Shown: in pieces, positions 1-6,975 of the stretch
Layout of the letters: each line of letters starts with the position of its first letter
Position numbering within the stretch: position 1 is the first letter of the stretch
DNA from: CAYSZB01 sp964435475
GTDB lineage: Bacteria > Chloroflexota > Anaerolineae > Anaerolineales > Anaerolineaceae
DNA: 8,696 bases
Reading direction: 5' to 3'
NCBI GenBank assembly: GCA_964435475.1
Contig: CAYSZB010000084.1
Location: 1-8,696 of the forward strand
Notes under the pieces: model-generated
What the model was told of the DNA's origin: nothing
The model's database searches: none
Seen by the model: only the letters and a program-made list of their open reading frames with translations
Translations under genes and position numbers: made by a program

Positions 1-2883
1 GCCCTGATGGATGGCGGATTCCTGTTCGAAGCCCGGAAATCGCTCGAGGGCAGCATCCATTATTTTGAAAAACAGCTCGCTGTCCCCCTTCCGGAGGTAA
101 TTCTGCAGGATAAAGAGACCCTGCTGGACCTCATGGAACAGGAACAGTCGGCACCGGCCCCCTCACAGTGGTCCAAAAATTTTTCCCTGGACCTGCGCCT
201 GGTCGGCCGCCAGGCGGAATTTGATGCCTTGCAGCAGACATTCAGCCGGGGCGGCTGTGTGATCTTGCAGGGCGAGAGCGGCATCGGCAAAACACGCCTG
301 GTCAAGGAGCTTTATGAAAAGAGCATGCCGGCAGCACAGCTTTTATATGCCTCCAGCATCGAAACAGACCAAAGCCTTCCCTTCCAGACGGTCATCAACC
401 TGCTGCGAACCAATATCAGCGAGGAGCAATGGAAAGCCCTGCCCAACCTGTGGGCCAATTTCCTGACCCTGCTGATCCCCGACCTGACCCTCCTGAAACC
501 TGGGCTGATCATTCCCGATCGTCCAAACAGTACCTCGGCGGAGAACCTGGTCTACGAAGCGGTCATGGCGCTGCTTAAGATCGTTGCCTCCAAAAATCGC
601 CTGATGCTGGTGATGGATGATGCGCAATGGGCAGATATCTCCTCTCTTTCCCTGCTCCAATACCTTGTCAATCATGGTTTTTTCCAGGTGAACGGGGTAC
701 TGGTGATCGTCTGCCAGACAAACCATAACAACGTCCGTTTACGATCAGTTATCAAACAGGTCTCAGGGCTGGAATCAACCACCACCCTCACCCTGCAGGG
801 ACTCGATGAAAACGCGGTGGGTGAACTGGTCAGGCAGGTGGATCCCGGCGAGATATGTCCAGCCTTTGTCCATCAATTGACAGAATATACCAGCGGTAAT
901 CCATACCTGGTGCTTGAAACGATTGCCAGCCTGCGCAATGAAAACCCAACCGGCGTCCTGGGAGATGTTCCAGGTGATCTGCCTATAGGCGGCAACATCC
1001 AGAGATTGATCGAACGGCGGCTGGGAATATTACCAGAGGAGAGCAGGCGCCTGGTGAGAGCAGCAGCTGTTCTTGGTGAGATCCTCCAACCTCAAGTATT
1101 AAAGAGTATCGTCGACCTGCCGGATGCACAGTTTAACAAAGCCTTTCGCCAACTGATTCAATCAGAATTGTTGATCCCCGAAGTGGCAAAAGCTCCGTCC
1201 AATCCCCAGTTCCGTTTTAAACATGAACTGGAAAGGCAGGCGATCTTATCCACTCTTTCGTTTTATGGTGCGATGAACCTGCATGCCAGGGCTGCCGAGG
1301 CGCTGCAGGTGAACGCCGCCGGGCAGGCCAGATCCCTGGCAAGCCGGATAGCCACACATTACCAGGCAGCCGGCATGCTCCATGAAGCCCTCCAATGGTG
1401 GCTGAAAGCTGCTCAATACAGCTGGACAATTTTTGCCAACTCTGCTGCCAAAGAGGCATACCAGGAAGCGGAAAACATCATCCTGCAAAACCAGGAGTTG
1501 ATCCCGGATAATGATGTCTATGATTTTTCTTCCCAGTACGCCTTGTTTTTATATGAATCAGGGGACATAGAGAAACTGGAGCAGATCTGTCAGCAATCCC
1601 TGGAATGGGGCGAGGAACGCAAATATCCAGGCCTGATCGGTTCAGCCTTTCTGCACATGAGTTACCAATCCTTCGCCACCGCCAATTACCATGAAGGACT
1701 GAGCTACCTGAACAAGGCTGAAACCTACCTGGCTGTCTCCAGTCATCCCCAGGCGATGACCGCACTTTTTGTTCTACGCGGCCTGCTGCTGGGAATGGTA
1801 GATCGTCACCAGGAAGCCATCCAGAGCTATAACACCGCTTTATCGATCAACCAGTCGATCAATGATCCGGCTGTATTATTGACCAACTTCATGGCCCATT
1901 ATTACAAGTGCAATGTCCTGTTTTCCATGGGAAAATTCAAGGAGGGCAGGATTGAGATTGAAACAGGGTATGAGCGTTACCGTCATGTCCTGCGACCTTT
2001 CCACCAGATGCGGGCGCATTATGCCTTTTCATATTTTTACTTCCAGTTATGCGATTTTCATGAACTCCGCCAGCACAGTGAAAAGGGGTACGAACTGGCG
2101 AAGGCCATGGACAGCAAGGTTTATGTGCAATACTTCCATCTCCTGTTTAGTTCCCTGGAAAACCGTATGGGCAACCTGGATAAAAGCTATATGTATATCC
2201 AGGAGGTCCTCACCCGGGTCGAAGAACTACAAAATGCAGATCTATTCATGCACGCACATTTCCTGCTGGGAGAGATTTACCTCCTGCTCAACGACTTCCC
2301 CAGGGCAGAAAGTGAATTCCGCATTGCTGTTGCCAGGCCTTTGAAGTGGTATGCCTACTATCAATGCCAGAACCGCCTGGTTTACGCGCTCATCTTCCAG
2401 GGAAAGCTTGACGAAGCAGAGCAGATCCTGCAGACCATTATGGACTATGAATTGGTGAGCGAAATGCAGGGCGTTTACCTGGAATCGCTTCTGAACCAGG
2501 CTTATATCAATTTACTCAAAGGCAAAAAAGATTCTGCGAGTTATATCATCGACGACCTGGTCAAACGCGCAAAAAAAGAGGAAATGGTCGAGCTTATCAT
2601 GCTGGCAAAATTTACCCAGATGCAGATCGCCGCTGATCGCGGGCAACACGCAGTGGTTGATTCGTTGTACAGTGAGATCAGCAGCTGGTCCCTGGAAAAC
2701 GGTGTTCCCTGGCCTTATCTCACAGCAACCCCGTTCTGGATGCAATTCAGCCAGAAACCGGCGGAGGAAAAGGCAAAGCAGTTGGCAGTTTCCAGGCAGT
2801 GGATCGCCCAACTGGAACCCCTTTGTCAATCACCTGCCTTCAGGGACAGTTTCAACGCCGCCAAAGCCATGTGGTTGCCTTAA
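1..2883 (+). CDS. SARP/STAND-family regulator: AAA ATPase with TPR-like repeats (5' partial)
   Basis: Probable signal-responsive transcriptional regulator, cytoplasmic. The frame is open from base 1, so the first ATG (position 7) is probably internal and the N-terminus lies upstream. Numbering from that ATG: residues 1-45 follow the pattern of the last helices of a BTAD domain (a G..xEA..L start, then a helix pair ending in LAVPLPEVI). VGR at 66-68 opens the NTPase module. Walker A is GESGIGKT (89-96), Walker B is LMLVMDDAQWAD (199-210), and GNPYLVLE (297-304) is the conserved motif after it. FRFKHELERQAI (402-413) marks the winged-helix end of the module. Residues 450-950 are helical repeats of TPR type, clearest near 583-612, 749-776 and 786-812. 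There is no LuxR-type HTH at the C-terminus, so any DNA-binding or other output domain must be upstream. In this family, ATP-driven oligomerisation gated by the repeat sensor controls output. The ligand and target genes are unknown. An N-terminal kinase or cyclase domain instead of SARP is the main alternative. Confidence 0.85.
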   Translation, partial: ALMDGGFLFEARKSLEGSIHYFEKQLAVPLPEVILQDKETLLDLMEQEQSAPAPSQWSKNFSLDLRLVGRQAEFDALQQTFSRGGCVILQGESGIGKTRLVKELYEKSMPAAQLLYASSIETDQSLPFQTVINLLRTNISEEQWKALPNLWANFLTLLIPDLTLLKPGLIIPDRPNSTSAENLVYEAVMALLKIVASKNRLMLVMDDAQWADISSLSLLQYLVNHGFFQVNGVLVIVCQTNHNNVRLRSVIKQVSGLESTTTLTLQGLDENAVGELVRQVDPGEICPAFVHQLTEYTSGNPYLVLETIASLRNENPTGVLGDVPGDLPIGGNIQRLIERRLGILPEESRRLVRAAAVLGEILQPQVLKSIVDLPDAQFNKAFRQLIQSELLIPEVAKAPSNPQFRFKHELERQAILSTLSFYGAMNLHARAAEALQVNAAGQARSLASRIATHYQAAGMLHEALQWWLKAAQYSWTIFANSAAKEAYQEAENIILQNQELIPDNDVYDFSSQYALFLYESGDIEKLEQICQQSLEWGEERKYPGLIGSAFLHMSYQSFATANYHEGLSYLNKAETYLAVSSHPQAMTALFVLRGLLLGMVDRHQEAIQSYNTALSINQSINDPAVLLTNFMAHYYKCNVLFSMGKFKEGRIEIETGYERYRHVLRPFHQMRAHYAFSYFYFQLCDFHELRQHSEKGYELAKAMDSKVYVQYFHLLFSSLENRMGNLDKSYMYIQEVLTRVEELQNADLFMHAHFLLGEIYLLLNDFPRAESEFRIAVARPLKWYAYYQCQNRLVYALIFQGKLDEAEQILQTIMDYELVSEMQGVYLESLLNQAYINLLKGKKDSASYIIDDLVKRAKKEEMVELIMLAKFTQMQIAADRGQHAVVDSLYSEISSWSLENGVPWPYLTATPFWMQFSQKPAEEKAKQLAVSRQWIAQLEPLCQSPAFRDSFNAAKAMWLP

Positions 2884-2892
2884 TCTGAGTGA

Positions 2893-2914
2893 TTTTGTCC
2901 ACGTTTTGTCCACG
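2893..2914. repeat. Perfect 11-bp tandem direct repeat
   Basis: The unit TTTTGTCCACG occurs twice with no gap (2893-2903 and 2904-2914), starting nine bases after the regulator's stop codon. Eleven base pairs is close to one helical turn, so the copies would present the same face of the DNA, as paired protein-binding sites often do. A simple replication-slippage duplication explains it equally well. No good -35/-10 pair can be built around it. Confidence 0.6.
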
Positions 2915-2982
2915 CCCCTGTGTTAAAAATGACCCTGCAAACAAACCAGCGTTTGGGCACATGGACGCAGGGGACCAGTGCG

Positions 2983-3034
2983 AAAGGACCACCACTGAAA
3001 TGGGGAGCATGTTAGTGGCGGTCCTTTTCTTTTA
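2983..3034 (+). terminator. Intrinsic terminator of the regulator gene, possibly bidirectional
   Basis: The arms 2983-2996 and 3014-3027 form a 14-position stem with 13 Watson-Crick pairs, a 17-nt loop and one A-C mismatch (2991/3019). The T-rich tail TTTTCTTTT (3025-3033) follows on the plus strand, which suits termination of the regulator transcript about 100 nt after its stop. Read on the minus strand the mismatch becomes a U-G wobble, so the stem is fully paired and lies about 20 nt after the mutS2 stop. Only a UUU run ends it on that side, so use for mutS2 is possible but weaker. Confidence 0.75.
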
Positions 3035-3047
3035 ATAGTGGATATCT

Positions 3048-5447
3048 CTAAAGTGATCGCAGCATTGCCACGGTCACGCCATCTCCCCCTTCGGTCTCAC
3101 CGCCCGCTTCCCAGCGGGCAACATGCGGGCTCTGACGCACCACATCGCGGATGGCCTGGCGCAGTTTGCCGGTGCCCTTGCCGTGAATGATGCGCACGTA
3201 GGGCAGGCCTGCCATGTAAGCCCGCTCAAGGTAACGCTGCAGGCTCTCGAGCGCTTCCTCCACCCGCTGCCCGCGGATATCCAGTTCCACCCCGGGTGAA
3301 TCCACCGCTGGCAGGTTCAACCTGCCCACCTGTTTCACTTCCACCACGGGTGCCGCTTCGGGTTCCTCTGCCTGGGTCTTGCGCGTGATGTCCGATAGCC
3401 TGGCCCGCACGCGCAGCACGCCCACCTGCACCTCCAGGTTGTTCTCGCCCAGCGAGGTCACAATGCCATCCTGGTTGATCGTCTTAAGGTGCACCTTTTC
3501 GCCCAGGCGGACCGGCCCGCTGGGTCTCTTGCCTCTTTTGATCGGCTGGGTTTTGCGTTCGACCGGCTTTTCAACGACCTCCGCCACTTCTTCGAGTTTT
3601 TCCTCAACCTCATCCACCACTTCCAGGGGCTGCCTGGCGCGTGCCAGTTCCCTGCGCAGCGCTTCCATTTCGCTGCGCACGGTTTCCACCTCGCAGGCAG
3701 CCTCAGACCGTGCTTTTTCGAGGATGGCAACCCGTTCTTCTTCAACCTTGTCCAGCCTGCTGCTGGCTTCGTCCAGGCGGGTTTCCGCCAGGCGGCGCAC
3801 GTCTTCGGCCTGCTGCAGTGCTTTTTGCGCCAGGTCGCGCTGGCGGTGGATCTCCTCCAGCAAATCCTCGGCCTTGAGATCTGCCGGGTCGATCTCCGCC
3901 CGGGCTGCCGAAATGATCTCGTGCGAGAGGCCCAACCTCTCGGCGATCAGCAGGGCATTCGAGCGCCCGGGCAGACCGATGGTCAGGTGGTAGGTCGGTT
4001 TGAGCGTCTGCAGGTCAAATTCCACACTGGCATTGACCACGTGCGGGGTGGTATGGGCATAAGCCTTCAACTCAGGGTAGTGGGTCGCCACCATGCAGGT
4101 AATGCGGCGCTTTAAAAGGTGTGTCAGAACGGACATCGCCAGCGCAGAGCCCTCCTGCGGGTCGGTGCCGGCACCCAGTTCATCCAAAAGGACCAGCGAC
4201 TGGGCATCTGCCCTCTTAAGGATCGAGACCAGCTGGGTGATGTGCCCCGAAAAGGTTGAAAGAGACTGTTCGATCGACTGCTCATCGCCGATATCGGCGA
4301 AAATATCCTTGAAAATGCTGAGCGTGGAGCCTGATTGGGCGGGGATCTGCATGCCAGACTGTGCCATTATAGCCAGCAGCCCGACCGTTTTCAGGGTGAC
4401 CGTCTTGCCGCCGGTGTTGGGGCCAGTGATCACCAGGGCGAAGGTATCTTCGTCCAGGACCACGTCAATTGGCACAACTGTTTCGGGGTCGAGCAGCGGG
4501 TGGCGCGCCTTGACCAGGTGGATCACGCTGCCGGGGTGCGGGTCGTTGTGTTTGGAGGCGATGGCCACCAGCAATGGTTCGGTTGCCCGCAGGTCCAGGG
4601 CATGTTTGGCACACATGCACGCCAGGTCCAGTTCCGCCAACGCTTCCACCATGCTGTTGAGCGCTTCAGCGTTCTGGGCGACCTTCTGGCTCAGTTCGAA
4701 CAGGATGCGGCGGATCTCGTCGCGTTCGGCTAACTGCAGTTCCTTGTATTTGTTGTTCCACTCCACCACAACCAGCGGCTCGATAAAGAGGGTCGCCCCC
4801 GAAGCGGACTGGTCGTGGATGACCGCCTTGATGCGCCCTTTGAACTCGGCGCGCAACGGCAGAACATAGCGCCCGCCGCGTGTGGTGATCAGCCCCTCCT
4901 GCAGCATCTTCGCCGTGGTGGGGTCGCTGATGTATTTTTCCATGCGCGACATCAGGCGTTCATGGGTGATCTTCAGTTCGCTGCGGATCCTGCCCAGTGC
5001 ATCCGAGGCGCTATCCAGCACTTCCGCCCGCTCGGAAATGGTCTTGCTGATCGAGTCCACCAGCCCCAGGCCCACCGGCAGCCCCAGGCCGATCTCGACC
5101 AGGTGCGGGGCTTGCGCGGCGTTATCATCCAGGATGCGCTGCGCTGAGCGGGAGACAACCAGGGTGTTCTTGATCGCCAAAAAGTCCAGCGGCTCCAGAA
5201 CGCCTTCGCGCTGGGCAAGCATCACCATGGGGCGCAGGTCGGTTGCACCACCAAAGTTCAGGTCACTGCTGTTATCCAGGATGAAGCGTGCTTCGCGGGT
5301 GCGTGCCTGGCGCGACAGGGCATATTCCAGGTTGGAGGTGGGTTTCAGCGCCAAAGCCAGGTCGGCTGAGGCTGAAAAGCCGGCATAGCCTGCCAGGCGG
5401 GTGAGTATCTTGGGAAATTCCAGGGTGACCAGTGTTTTTGCGTTCAT
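3048..5447 (-). CDS. mutS2: Endonuclease MutS2 (MutS-family ATPase with Smr domain)
   Basis: MutS paralogue of the MutS2 class, 799 residues, within the usual length range (about 780-800). It lacks the mismatch-recognition N-terminus of MutS1. Order of parts: core/clamp helices 1-320; Walker A TGPNTGGKT (341-349); ABC-signature region with DEQSIEQSLSTFSGH (388-402); Walker B LVLLDELGAGTDP (418-430); H-loop ATHYPELKAYA (454-464); long charged coiled coil about 525-605; acidic/basic low-complexity linker 605-645; KOW-like barrel about 645-690; C-terminal Smr domain about 718-797 with ELDIRGQRVEEA and HGKGTGKLR (755-763). Family roles described elsewhere are suppression of homologous recombination by nicking branched DNA and, in Bacillus subtilis, splitting collided ribosomes for rescue. 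The sequence cannot say which applies here. The start MNAKTLVTLEFPKIL aligns with the family N-terminus although no Shine-Dalgarno precedes it. The stop is TAG. All ATPase motifs are intact. It is convergent with the regulator and sits behind the transporter, separated from it by a terminator. Confidence 0.97.
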   Translation of the reverse strand: MNAKTLVTLEFPKILTRLAGYAGFSASADLALALKPTSNLEYALSRQARTREARFILDNSSDLNFGGATDLRPMVMLAQREGVLEPLDFLAIKNTLVVSRSAQRILDDNAAQAPHLVEIGLGLPVGLGLVDSISKTISERAEVLDSASDALGRIRSELKITHERLMSRMEKYISDPTTAKMLQEGLITTRGGRYVLPLRAEFKGRIKAVIHDQSASGATLFIEPLVVVEWNNKYKELQLAERDEIRRILFELSQKVAQNAEALNSMVEALAELDLACMCAKHALDLRATEPLLVAIASKHNDPHPGSVIHLVKARHPLLDPETVVPIDVVLDEDTFALVITGPNTGGKTVTLKTVGLLAIMAQSGMQIPAQSGSTLSIFKDIFADIGDEQSIEQSLSTFSGHITQLVSILKRADAQSLVLLDELGAGTDPQEGSALAMSVLTHLLKRRITCMVATHYPELKAYAHTTPHVVNASVEFDLQTLKPTYHLTIGLPGRSNALLIAERLGLSHEIISAARAEIDPADLKAEDLLEEIHRQRDLAQKALQQAEDVRRLAETRLDEASSRLDKVEEERVAILEKARSEAACEVETVRSEMEALRRELARARQPLEVVDEVEEKLEEVAEVVEKPVERKTQPIKRGKRPSGPVRLGEKVHLKTINQDGIVTSLGENNLEVQVGVLRVRARLSDITRKTQAEEPEAAPVVEVKQVGRLNLPAVDSPGVELDIRGQRVEEALESLQRYLERAYMAGLPYVRIIHGKGTGKLRQAIRDVVRQSPHVARWEAGGETEGGDGVTVAMLRSL

Positions 5448-5461
5448 GATTTGAAAAGTGT

Positions 5462-5467
5462 ATCATA
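5462..5467 (-). promoter_or_regulatory. Candidate mutS2 -10 element (TATGAT)
   Basis: Read on the minus strand, TATGAT ends 14 nt before the mutS2 ATG. It matches the sigma-70 -10 consensus at five of six positions. No convincing -35 lies 16-18 bp upstream and there is no extended TG. It falls between the transporter's terminator and mutS2, where an independent mutS2 promoter would be needed. If used, the 5' leader would be only about 7-8 nt. Confidence 0.3.
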
Positions 5468-5500
5468 AAAGGCATTGCCCAGCGGGCTGCTTGCACTGGC

Positions 5501-5544
5501 CAGGAAAACAAAAAAGGGCCGGCGTATGGGAGTGCCGGCCCTTT
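5501..5544 (-). terminator. Strong intrinsic terminator of the MFS transporter gene
   Basis: An 11-bp perfect inverted repeat (arms 5513-5523 and 5534-5544, core GGGCCGGC) with a 10-nt loop is followed on the minus strand by TTTTTTGTTTT. It begins about 21 nt after the transporter stop codon. This is a classic rho-independent terminator and isolates mutS2, which lies downstream in the same direction. On the plus strand it is followed by AAGAGAC and then TTTTTT, a less well placed tract, and no plus-strand gene ends nearby. Confidence 0.92.
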
Positions 5545-5565
5545 AAGAGACTTTTTTATGAAAAT

Positions 5566-6780
5566 TTAAATGGCTTCTGTATGTGTTTCAACCTGTTCCT
5601 TCTTCTTAAACATCGACGGCAGCAAGGGCAACACCAGCAAATTCAGCGCCGCAAAGATCACGAAGGTCCAGCGGAAGGTGACCGCGTCGGTCAAAGCCCC
5701 GCCAATGCCCAAGCCGATGCCCTGACCCACATTGGTCAAGGCCATCAGGATCGAGAACATCGAGGCGGCAATGCGCTGGTCGACCACGCGCATGCAGAAG
5801 GCAAAGGTGACGGTCTGCGCTGCGCCGTATGCCACACCGTAAAGCATCACCAGCCCGATGGCAAAGCCCAGCCCGTACTGCTTGAGCACCAGGAACGCCA
5901 GCAGCAGCAAGGCGCCGCTGACCATCGCCAGGATGGCGAGGGTGGCTTTCTTGACCTGTACTTTGCTCATCAAAAGGCTGCCCACCACCGAGCCCAGCAC
6001 CACGCCGATGCCCCACAGCGAGGTGATGAAACCGGCTTGCGACAGGCTGATGTCCAGGCTCTTTTCCAGGTAGGGGTTGATCAGCTGGTTGGCACCCACA
6101 ATGACCATGAAGATCACCAGTCCAGCCAGACCCACCGCGATGACCGGCCACTTTTTGAAGGCACTGAAGGCACCCCACTCAAAGCGTTTCTCAGCCGGCT
6201 TTTCACCCTCCCGCAGGGTGAAAAGCAGCGGCACAGGCAGGAGGGTCAGCGCCGCCAGCACCCAGAAAACCGCCAGCCACGAGACATGCTCTGCCAGCAG
6301 GCCAACCGCCGAGGCTGCCACGATCGTGCCTATCGCCCGACCGCCCACCATGAAACCCTGGATGCGGCCTTGTTCGGCTTCGGGTGTGGTATCCAGCGCC
6401 AGCCCATCCGTGCAGGTGTCATACAGCGCCATGCCCAGCTGCAGCAGGAACGCCACCGCCACAAAGCCCCAATAATACGAGCGCGGGTCAATGAAAGGCA
6501 CCGCCACCAGGCACAGTAACTGCACCGCCAGGCCGATATAGATGTAAGGCTTGCGGTGACCCATCTTGAACAGGTTGACCTTGTCGCTCAGCATGCCCAA
6601 AAAGATCTTCAACACAAAGGGGATCAGGGCGATCGTGCCGAAAATGCCGATGCTGGTCATGGTCAGGCCTTTATCGAGCAGGTAGAGCGAGTTAAGCGAG
6701 GCAAAATAGCCCAAAATGGTGCCCTGGGTGAAGTACAGCGAGCCAAAAAGCAGGTAACGGATGAATTTATTGCGTGGCAT
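5566..6780 (-). CDS. Major facilitator superfamily transporter, AmpG/BT1-like
   Basis: Inner-membrane secondary transporter, complete at 404 residues, typical for MFS. Hydrophobicity suggests 12 membrane segments near 9-29, 44-63, 78-96, 102-121, 144-163, 166-187, 211-232, 247-269, 279-299, 304-325, 340-360 and 368-388, with a charged central loop 189-210. The TM2-3 loop has a motif-A-like stretch, GMLSDKVNLFKMGHRKPY (62-79). The N-terminal YFTQGTILGY and the acidic LYDTCTDGLALD at the end of TM4 (119-130) resemble AmpG muropeptide permeases, the related acetyl-CoA transporter group and BT1 folate/biopterin carriers. None is close enough by eye to name the substrate. The ATG is supported by an AAAGGAG Shine-Dalgarno nine bases upstream. 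The C-terminus is a short basic then acidic tail (FKKKEQVETHTEAI). It is divergent from pepF and followed by its own terminator. Membership of MFS is firm; substrate and subfamily are inference. Confidence 0.9.
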   Translation of the reverse strand: MPRNKFIRYLLFGSLYFTQGTILGYFASLNSLYLLDKGLTMTSIGIFGTIALIPFVLKIFLGMLSDKVNLFKMGHRKPYIYIGLAVQLLCLVAVPFIDPRSYYWGFVAVAFLLQLGMALYDTCTDGLALDTTPEAEQGRIQGFMVGGRAIGTIVAASAVGLLAEHVSWLAVFWVLAALTLLPVPLLFTLREGEKPAEKRFEWGAFSAFKKWPVIAVGLAGLVIFMVIVGANQLINPYLEKSLDISLSQAGFITSLWGIGVVLGSVVGSLLMSKVQVKKATLAILAMVSGALLLLAFLVLKQYGLGFAIGLVMLYGVAYGAAQTVTFAFCMRVVDQRIAASMFSILMALTNVGQGIGLGIGGALTDAVTFRWTFVIFAALNLLVLPLLPSMFKKKEQVETHTEAI

Positions 6781-6789
6781 GGATGGTGT

Positions 6790-6796
6790 CTCCTTT
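6790..6796 (-). promoter_or_regulatory. Shine-Dalgarno site of the MFS transporter gene
   Basis: Read on the minus strand, AAAGGAG ends nine bases before the ATG at 6780. It fixes the start, because the frame remains open further upstream. Confidence 0.8.
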
Positions 6797-6962
6797 TTCA
6801 GGTGAGAAATAGGTGCGTGATCGTGGCGGGTAGCGCATGACTTGGGAAAGTATACCTTATAACCCTGAATTACTGGATTAATATGCCCTTGGAGGGGTTT
6901 GGGACAATTTTATGGTATTCTTTCAACAGAAATATCTTTCTAAACCACCAAAGATCAAACAC

Positions 6963-6968
6963 AAGGAG
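6963..6968 (+). promoter_or_regulatory. Shine-Dalgarno site of pepF
   Basis: AAGGAG lies seven bases before the ATG at 6976. An in-frame TGA two codons upstream of that ATG (6970-6972) rules out a longer protein, so the start is well determined. Confidence 0.88.
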
Positions 6969-6975
6969 TTGAACC

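Larger units (their letters stand above)
6781..6975. promoter_or_regulatory. Divergent intergenic region between MFS transporter and pepF
   Basis: This 195-bp gap must hold the promoters of both flanking genes. It is visibly AT-rich around 6850-6960 compared with the coding DNA. On the plus strand TGGTATTCT (6913-6921 region) resembles an extended -10, placing a pepF start about 50 nt before its ATG, but no -35 sits at proper spacing. On the minus strand TATACT and TATAAG around 6848-6863 are -10-like for the transporter, again without a good -35. No clear operator palindrome or riboswitch was seen. Confidence 0.5.

Noticed and set aside
2893..2914. Start of a CRISPR array or satellite
   Set aside because: There are only two gapless 11-bp copies, with no spacers, no further units and no cas genes nearby.
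2893..2930. A possible promoter using TTGTCC as -35 and TTAAAA as -10 after the regulator
   Set aside because: The spacings are 11 or 23 bp, neither workable for a sigma-70 promoter, and no plus-strand gene follows before mutS2.
4093..4869. A 258-codon plus-strand open frame inside mutS2
   Set aside because: Antisense shadow over the mutS2 ATPase domain. Its composition is Ser/Arg-rich and there is no independent ribosome site or motif.
5505..5557. Inverted repeat considered as a mobile-element end or attenuator for mutS2
   Set aside because: The perfect GC stem plus T-run directly after the transporter stop is fully explained as an intrinsic terminator. There is no target duplication or transposase.
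5458..6519. A 353-codon plus-strand open frame over the transporter gene
   Set aside because: Extremely His/Gln/Arg-rich translation, typical of the reverse complement of membrane-protein codons. The minus-strand MFS frame has a good start, 12 membrane segments and a terminator.
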